Shown piece by piece: positions 59,377 to 64,000 of a stretch of 64,000 nt of DNA (within the stretch, counting starts at the first letter, position 1; the number at the start of each line of letters is the position of its first letter). The stretch spans positions 62,001 to 126,000 of the forward strand of contig JANQLB010000106.1 of the NCBI GenBank assembly GCA_028280805.1, in the 5' to 3' direction. The notes beneath the pieces are model-generated. The model was not told where the DNA came from and searched no databases. It saw only the letters and a list, made by a program, of their open reading frames with translations. Source of the DNA: Tissierellales bacterium (GTDB lineage Bacteria; Bacillota; Clostridia; Tissierellales; VENL01). Position numbers and translations under genes: made by a program.

Positions 59377-59586
59377 GTGAAGAAAATAGTAATAATTTTA
59401 ATCAAGTTTTATCAAAGTAAAATTTCAGCTTTTACACCTAGGAGATGTATATTTTATCCAACCTGTTCAGAGTATTCTTTACAGGCGGTAAAAAAATACG
59501 GTTTGATAAAAGGTTTATTAAAAGCTATATGGAGATTACTAAGATGCAATCCTTTTAACCCTGGAGGATATGATCCACTAAAATAA
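59377..59586 (+). CDS. yidD: Membrane protein insertion efficiency factor YidD
   Basis: 69 residues. [32 protein letters not shown] and [12 protein letters not shown] define the family, with its three conserved cysteines. It starts at GTG, six bases after rnpA. Confidence 0.96.
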   Translation: MKKIVIILIKFYQSKISAFTPRRCIFYPTCSEYSLQAVKKYGLIKGLLKAIWRLLRCNPFNPGGYDPLK

Positions 59587-59605
59587 CGAGGGGGTTAGTG
59601 TAATA

Positions 59606-60460
59606 ATGGATATTTTTGCAAAGCCGTTAGCTGCTTTACTTAAAATTATATTTGATTTTGTTAATGGTATTGGTCTTGATTCAACAATTATATCAGCATA
59701 TGCAATTGCTCTAATTTTAACGACGATAATTTTTAAGCTTATATTATTGCCATTAGGAATCAAACAAGCTAAATCAATGAGAAAGATGCAGGAGATACAA
59801 CCACAACTTAAAGAAATTCAGAAAAAATATAAGAATGATCCTCAGACTCAGCAGGCAAAAACAATGGAGTTGTATAAAAAATATAATGCAAATCCATTTA
59901 GTACATGTTTGCCTTTGTTGATACAAATGCCAATAATTATTGGGATGTTTAGAGTTCTAAGGCAGGCATTTCCGACTATTAATGAGTCAACTGGTCAGCT
60001 TGTTCAGGGATATGTATTTCCCATCACTGGTGATACTCTGACCTTAGTTCAAGACAAATTAACGAGTGTTGCCCAAGGGGTTGAAACTATAACGCCTGAA
60101 ATTTTAGCTAATTTAAATAACATATTAGCTCAGTATATTCCGGATATATCTTCAAATTTCTTTTGGTTAACGAATTTAAAAGATCCTGATCCAGTTTTAT
60201 GGGGATTGCCGCTTTTAGCAGGTTTAACAACATTTTTCCAATCTAAAATGATGAATAGTAATAGACCAAAGTCCGTAGAAGATAAATCTCAACAAACTCA
60301 GAAGATTATGAATATGGTTTTTCCTGTTTTAATATTTATGATGTCAAGATCTTTCCCAGCAGGTCTGGCTTTATATTGGGTAGTGGGGAATATATTTACT
60401 ATCGTCCAGCAGTACTTTACCAATAAAGCTATGAGTAATGTTAAGGAGGAATCTAAATAA
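59606..60460 (+). CDS. yidC: Membrane insertase YidC/Oxa1
   Basis: 284 residues with five membrane segments. The conserved cytoplasmic hairpin (MRKMQEIQPQLKEIQKKYKN) and NPFSTCLPLLIQMPIIIGMF are present; the C-terminal LYWVVGNIFTIVQQY closes the core. It lacks the lipobox of Bacillus SpoIIIJ. GAGGGGG precedes ATG. Confidence 0.96.
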   Translation: MDIFAKPLAALLKIIFDFVNGIGLDSTIISAYAIALILTTIIFKLILLPLGIKQAKSMRKMQEIQPQLKEIQKKYKNDPQTQQAKTMELYKKYNANPFSTCLPLLIQMPIIIGMFRVLRQAFPTINESTGQLVQGYVFPITGDTLTLVQDKLTSVAQGVETITPEILANLNNILAQYIPDISSNFFWLTNLKDPDPVLWGLPLLAGLTTFFQSKMMNSNRPKSVEDKSQQTQKIMNMVFPVLIFMMSRSFPAGLALYWVVGNIFTIVQQYFTNKAMSNVKEESK

Positions 60461-60461
60461 A

Positions 60462-61100
60462 ATGAAATCTGTTGTTAAAACTTCTAAGACTGTTGAAGAA
60501 GCTATTCAACAGGCCTTAGATGAATTAGGTGTTAATAGAAAAGATACATCTATAGAAATATTGGAAGAACCCAGCAAAGGATTATTTGGATTCATAGGTA
60601 CAAAAGAAGCGAAAGTACGTGTAACTGTAGTTCACGATCCGGTAGAAACAGTAAAGAATTTTATGAATTCAATTTTGAATAAAATGAATATAAACGGTAA
60701 TGTTAATATATTAAAAGAAGAATCAATGTTAAACGTAGATATTCAAGGACTAAACGATTCTGATATGGGTATTATTATTGGAAAAAGAGGCAGTACATTA
60801 GATTCTATTCAATATTTACTTAGTTTAGCTGCAAATAAAGATAGTGAGGACTATACCAGAATATTTTTAGATGCTCAGAATTATAGAAAGAGAAGAGAAG
60901 AAACTCTTATAATGCTGGCTAAAAGAATGGCTTCTAAGGTTAAGTCCAGTAGAAGAAGGCTTAAATTAGATCCTATGAATCCCTATGAGAGAAGAATAAT
61001 TCATTCAACTCTTCAAAAAGACCCAGATGTTCAGACTCACAGTGAAGGTGAAGAGCCATATAGAAAAGTAATTATAGAATATAAAAGGAAATTTAGATAA
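60462..61100 (+). CDS. jag: KhpB/Jag RNA-binding protein
   Basis: 212 residues. Jag_N domain (TVEEAIQQALDELGV...PSKGLFGFIG), a KH domain (IIGKRGSTLDSIQYLL) and a C-terminal R3H domain (NPYERRIIHSTLQ). ATG 60462 follows the yidC stop by one base; the frame extends upstream to 60438 but that codon overlaps the ribosome binding site AAGGAGG. Binds RNA with KhpA. Confidence 0.93.
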   Translation: MKSVVKTSKTVEEAIQQALDELGVNRKDTSIEILEEPSKGLFGFIGTKEAKVRVTVVHDPVETVKNFMNSILNKMNINGNVNILKEESMLNVDIQGLNDSDMGIIIGKRGSTLDSIQYLLSLAANKDSEDYTRIFLDAQNYRKRREETLIMLAKRMASKVKSSRRRLKLDPMNPYERRIIHSTLQKDPDVQTHSEGEEPYRKVIIEYKRKFR

Positions 61101-61122
61101 ACCCAGTATAAAAACTGGGTTT
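61099..61122 (+). terminator. Terminator of rpmH-jag operon
   Basis: AAACCCAGT / ACTGGGTTT perfect nine-base stem that begins within the jag stop codon, followed by a T-rich tail. Confidence 0.85.
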
Positions 61123-61145
61123 ATGTTTGTATAAGATGTAATTTT

Positions 61146-61153
61146 GGTATAAT
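61146..61153 (+). promoter_or_regulatory. Extended -10 promoter of mnmE
   Basis: TGGTATAAT (TG-N-TATAAT) without a good -35, about 65 bases before mnmE. Confidence 0.55.
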
Positions 61154-61217
61154 AAAAACGAAAACGACTATATAAATATAAAAACTAAAATTAAGATACA
61201 TAAATGAGGTGAAAAAA

Positions 61218-62600
61218 TTGGATATGAATACCATTGCAGCCATAGCTACAGCTCCGGGAGAGGCTGGTATTGGGATTGTAAGAATTAGCGGGAAAAGGGC
61301 TGTAGAGATTGGAGATAAGATTTTTAAAGGTAAAAGAATAAGTAAACTAAGTGATAGTAAACAGAGATATTTAAATTATGGTTATATAGTAGATCCTAAG
61401 AGTGGTGAAAAGATAGATGAAGTTTTAATTGTGTATATGAAAGAGCCATATACATATACGACAGAGGATATAGTTGAAATAAACTGTCATGGAGGAATAA
61501 TTTCTGTTAGAAGAATATTAGAAATTGTTTTAGAAAATGGTGCAACAATGGCAGAGGCAGGGGAGTTTACAAAGAGAGCATTTTTAAATGGAAGGATTGA
61601 TTTAAGTCAGGCAGAAGCTGTTATTGATTTGATAAGTGCAAAGACTGATATTAGCTTTAATGTGTCCTTAAACCAGCTTGAAGGAAGTTTATCTAAAGAA
61701 ATTTCAGTATTAAGAAATAAAGTTTTAGAAATGCTTGCTCATATTCAAGCATCTATAGATTTTCCTGAACATGATGAAGAATATGCTACATATCAACAAC
61801 TAAAGGAAAATGGAGAGTATATATTATTAAAGATTCAACAATTATTAGATACGGTTTATGCAGGTAAAATCTTAAGAGAAGGACTTAAAACAGTAATTCT
61901 TGGAAAACCAAATGTGGGGAAATCGTCTCTTTTAAATAGAGTACTTAGAGAAAACAGGTCAATAGTTACTGACATACCCGGTACGACTAGAGATATAATA
62001 GAAGAGTATGTAAATATTAAAGGGATACCTTTAAAAATTGTTGATACTGCAGGTATTAGGGAAACTGATGATATTATAGAGAGAATAGGTGTAGATAGAG
62101 CAAAGGCTTTAATAGACAAATCTGATTTAATAATTGCTGTTTTCGATGCTTCATCTAATTTAACTAAAGAAGATATGGAGATTATAAAATTAGCTTCTTA
62201 TAAAAAATCTATTGTATTATTAAATAAGACTGACTTAAACAATAAGATATGTAGTCAAGATATAAAAAAACATCTACCTGATACGAAAATAATAAATACA
62301 TCTATGATTACAGGAACAGGTATAGAAATACTAGAAAACACCTTAAAAGATATGTTTTTTACAGGAGAGATTAAAATAAAAGAAGATGTTATAGTAAATA
62401 ATGTTAGACATAGAGATCAGCTATTGAAAGCAAAAGAAAATATAGAAGATGCCTTAAGTGCAGTAATATCTGAGTTATCATATGATTTAATAGAAGTAGA
62501 TTTAAAAAATTGTTGGGAAAATTTAGGGCAAATAACAGGAGAGACAATAGGAGAAGATTTAATTGATAAAATTTTTCAGGATTTTTGTATTGGAAAATAG
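61218..62600 (+). CDS. mnmE: tRNA modification GTPase MnmE
   Basis: 460 residues. N-terminal folate-binding domain, G domain with [28 protein letters not shown] and NKTD, and the C-terminal FCIGK carrying the catalytic Cys. With MnmG it makes the cmnm5 modification of U34. GAGG at 61206-61209 favours TTG 61218; GTG 61209 overlaps it and ATG 61224 is also possible. Confidence 0.96.
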   Translation: MDMNTIAAIATAPGEAGIGIVRISGKRAVEIGDKIFKGKRISKLSDSKQRYLNYGYIVDPKSGEKIDEVLIVYMKEPYTYTTEDIVEINCHGGIISVRRILEIVLENGATMAEAGEFTKRAFLNGRIDLSQAEAVIDLISAKTDISFNVSLNQLEGSLSKEISVLRNKVLEMLAHIQASIDFPEHDEEYATYQQLKENGEYILLKIQQLLDTVYAGKILREGLKTVILGKPNVGKSSLLNRVLRENRSIVTDIPGTTRDIIEEYVNIKGIPLKIVDTAGIRETDDIIERIGVDRAKALIDKSDLIIAVFDASSNLTKEDMEIIKLASYKKSIVLLNKTDLNNKICSQDIKKHLPDTKIINTSMITGTGIEILENTLKDMFFTGEIKIKEDVIVNNVRHRDQLLKAKENIEDALSAVISELSYDLIEVDLKNCWENLGQITGETIGEDLIDKIFQDFCIGK

Positions 62601-62623
62601 ATTTAGAAACAAGGAGGATTATA

Positions 62624-64000
62624 ATGAAGGGTTCTCAAATATACGATGCAGGTAATTTTGATGTAATAGTAGTTGGAGCAGGTCATTCTGGATGTGAAGC
62701 AGCACTAGCCTCAGCTAGAATGGGTATGAATTCACTAATACTAACTATGAGCTTAGATTCTGTGGCATTAATGCCATGTAATCCTGCAATCGGAGGAACA
62801 GGTAAGGGACATCTTGTTAGAGAAATTGATGCTTTAGGCGGGGAGATGGGTAAAAATATTGATAAAACTTTTATTCAAAGTAGAATGTTAAATACATCTA
62901 AAGGACCAGCAGTACATTCACTTAGAGCTCAAGCAGATAAAAATAAATATTCATATTCTATGAAAGAAATTCTTGAAAGTGAAAAAAATGTTACTCTTAA
63001 GCAAGGTGAAGTAACCGGTTTTTTAGTTAAAGAGAGGAAAGTGACCGGGATTATTACAAGGACTGGTGCTAGATTTAATGCAAAAACGGTTATTTTATGT
63101 ACCGGAACATATCTTAGGGGTAAGATATATATAGGAGAAGTCAATTACTGGGGTGGACCTAATGGATTATCACCAGCTATGTATTTAACTGAACATTTAG
63201 AAGAGTACGGTATTAAAGTAAGAAGGTTTAAAACAGGTACGCCTGCAAGGATTCATATGGATAGTATTAATTTTAGTAAAATGGATATTCAACCCGGAGA
63301 TAAAGATATAGTACCTTTTTCTTTTATGAATGAGAATCTTACTAAGGATCAAGTTCCTTGTTATCTAACTTATACTAATTTAGAAACACATAAAATTATT
63401 ATGAATAATTTAAGCAGGTCTCCAATGTATACAGGACATATGGAAAGTACCGGACCAAGATACTGTCCTTCTATAGAGGATAAGGTTGTAAGATTTTCGG
63501 ATAAAAATAGACATCAAATTTTTGTTGAACCAGAGGGTTTGGATACTAAAGAAATGTATGTTCAGGGGATGAGTACAACACTGCCGTCAGAGGTACAGAT
63601 AAAAATGCTGAGAACTGTTGAGGGACTGGAAAATGTTGAAATTATGAGAGAAGCATATGCTATTGAATATGATTGTATAGACCCTACTACGCTCAAAAGG
63701 TCTTTGGAGCATAAAGAGATAGAAGGTTTATTTTTTGCAGGGCAGGTAAATGGATCTTCAGGTTATGAGGAAGCAGCAGCTCAAGGTATAATAGCAGGCA
63801 TTAATGCTTCACTTAAGCTTCAAAATAAAGAACCGCTAATTTTAGACAGATCACAAGCTTATATTGGAGTTTTGATTGATGATTTAGTTACTAAAGGAAC
63901 TAATGAGCCTTATAGAATGATGACTTCAAGGTGTGAATATAGATTAACTTTAAGACAGGATAATGCAGATTTAAGATTAACAGAAATAGGACATAGTGTA
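62624..64000 (+). CDS. mnmG: MnmG (GidA), 3' end outside window
   Basis: 459 codons of about 630 are present, open to the window edge. FAD-binding [53 protein letters not shown] and [16 protein letters not shown] are intact. It partners MnmE directly upstream; AAGGAGG precedes ATG. Confidence 0.97.
   Translation, partial: MKGSQIYDAGNFDVIVVGAGHSGCEAALASARMGMNSLILTMSLDSVALMPCNPAIGGTGKGHLVREIDALGGEMGKNIDKTFIQSRMLNTSKGPAVHSLRAQADKNKYSYSMKEILESEKNVTLKQGEVTGFLVKERKVTGIITRTGARFNAKTVILCTGTYLRGKIYIGEVNYWGGPNGLSPAMYLTEHLEEYGIKVRRFKTGTPARIHMDSINFSKMDIQPGDKDIVPFSFMNENLTKDQVPCYLTYTNLETHKIIMNNLSRSPMYTGHMESTGPRYCPSIEDKVVRFSDKNRHQIFVEPEGLDTKEMYVQGMSTTLPSEVQIKMLRTVEGLENVEIMREAYAIEYDCIDPTTLKRSLEHKEIEGLFFAGQVNGSSGYEEAAAQGIIAGINASLKLQNKEPLILDRSQAYIGVLIDDLVTKGTNEPYRMMTSRCEYRLTLRQDNADLRLTEIGHSV

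Overview
This looks like the replication-origin region of a low-GC, anaerobic, probably endospore-forming Firmicute (Clostridia/Tissierellia type; the taxon is an inference). The evidence is a very AT-rich sequence, strong AGGAGG-type ribosome binding sites, frequent GTG and TTG starts, a Bacillus/Clostridium-type SRP RNA with an Alu domain, a SleL-like spore cortex enzyme, and the origin order mnmG-mnmE-jag-yidC-yidD-rnpA-rpmH / oriC / dnaA-dnaN-yaaA-recF-remB-gyrB-gyrA. Many annotated starts were moved to the codon served by the visible Shine-Dalgarno.

Layout. 1-9 kb: a Fur-box-controlled operon for heme import (IsdE-type lipoprotein, permease, ATPase) and anaerobic heme breakdown (HmuF/BilS-type flavodoxin, HutW/HmuW-type radical SAM enzyme, cut by the window edge). 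Beside it are an ABC exporter pair and a divergent AraC regulator under a second, duplicated copy of the same promoter block. 9.8-13.5 kb: recR, ybaB, dnaX, SRP RNA and tRNA-Ser(GGA), the last two behind a perfect consensus promoter. 13.6-22 kb: small membrane/stress proteins, a candidate C-rich small RNA, an orphan SPOB-type kinase, SleL, a flavin reductase, a TraB-family protein, a metallo-hydrolase and a two-copy ThyX-like protein.

22-28 kb: a TetR regulator and an amidohydrolase bracketed by decayed ISAs1 and IS630 elements, then an MFS transporter, a nitroreductase and tadA. 28.6-37 kb: a full oligopeptide ABC operon with unusual insertions in OppC, OppD and OppF. 37-41.4 kb: an accessory island. 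A two-gene cassette (a NA37/NdpA-family protein plus a membrane protein of unknown family) sits between tRNA-Arg(CCT) and a decayed copy of that tRNA's 3' end, next to a dead transposase. This is the best candidate in the window for an undescribed, possibly defence-related, system.

41.4-49 kb: a D,D-carboxypeptidase, an M1 peptidase, a small conserved-looking protein, an UPF0182 membrane protein, and an rsbV-rsbW-sigB-type module whose RsbW has lost key ATP-binding residues. 49-64 kb: the replication-origin core. DnaA boxes lie on both sides of dnaA, and a six-fold TAG repeat next to a perfect DnaA box looks like a DnaA-trio unwinding element. Genes on the two sides of oriC are transcribed away from it.
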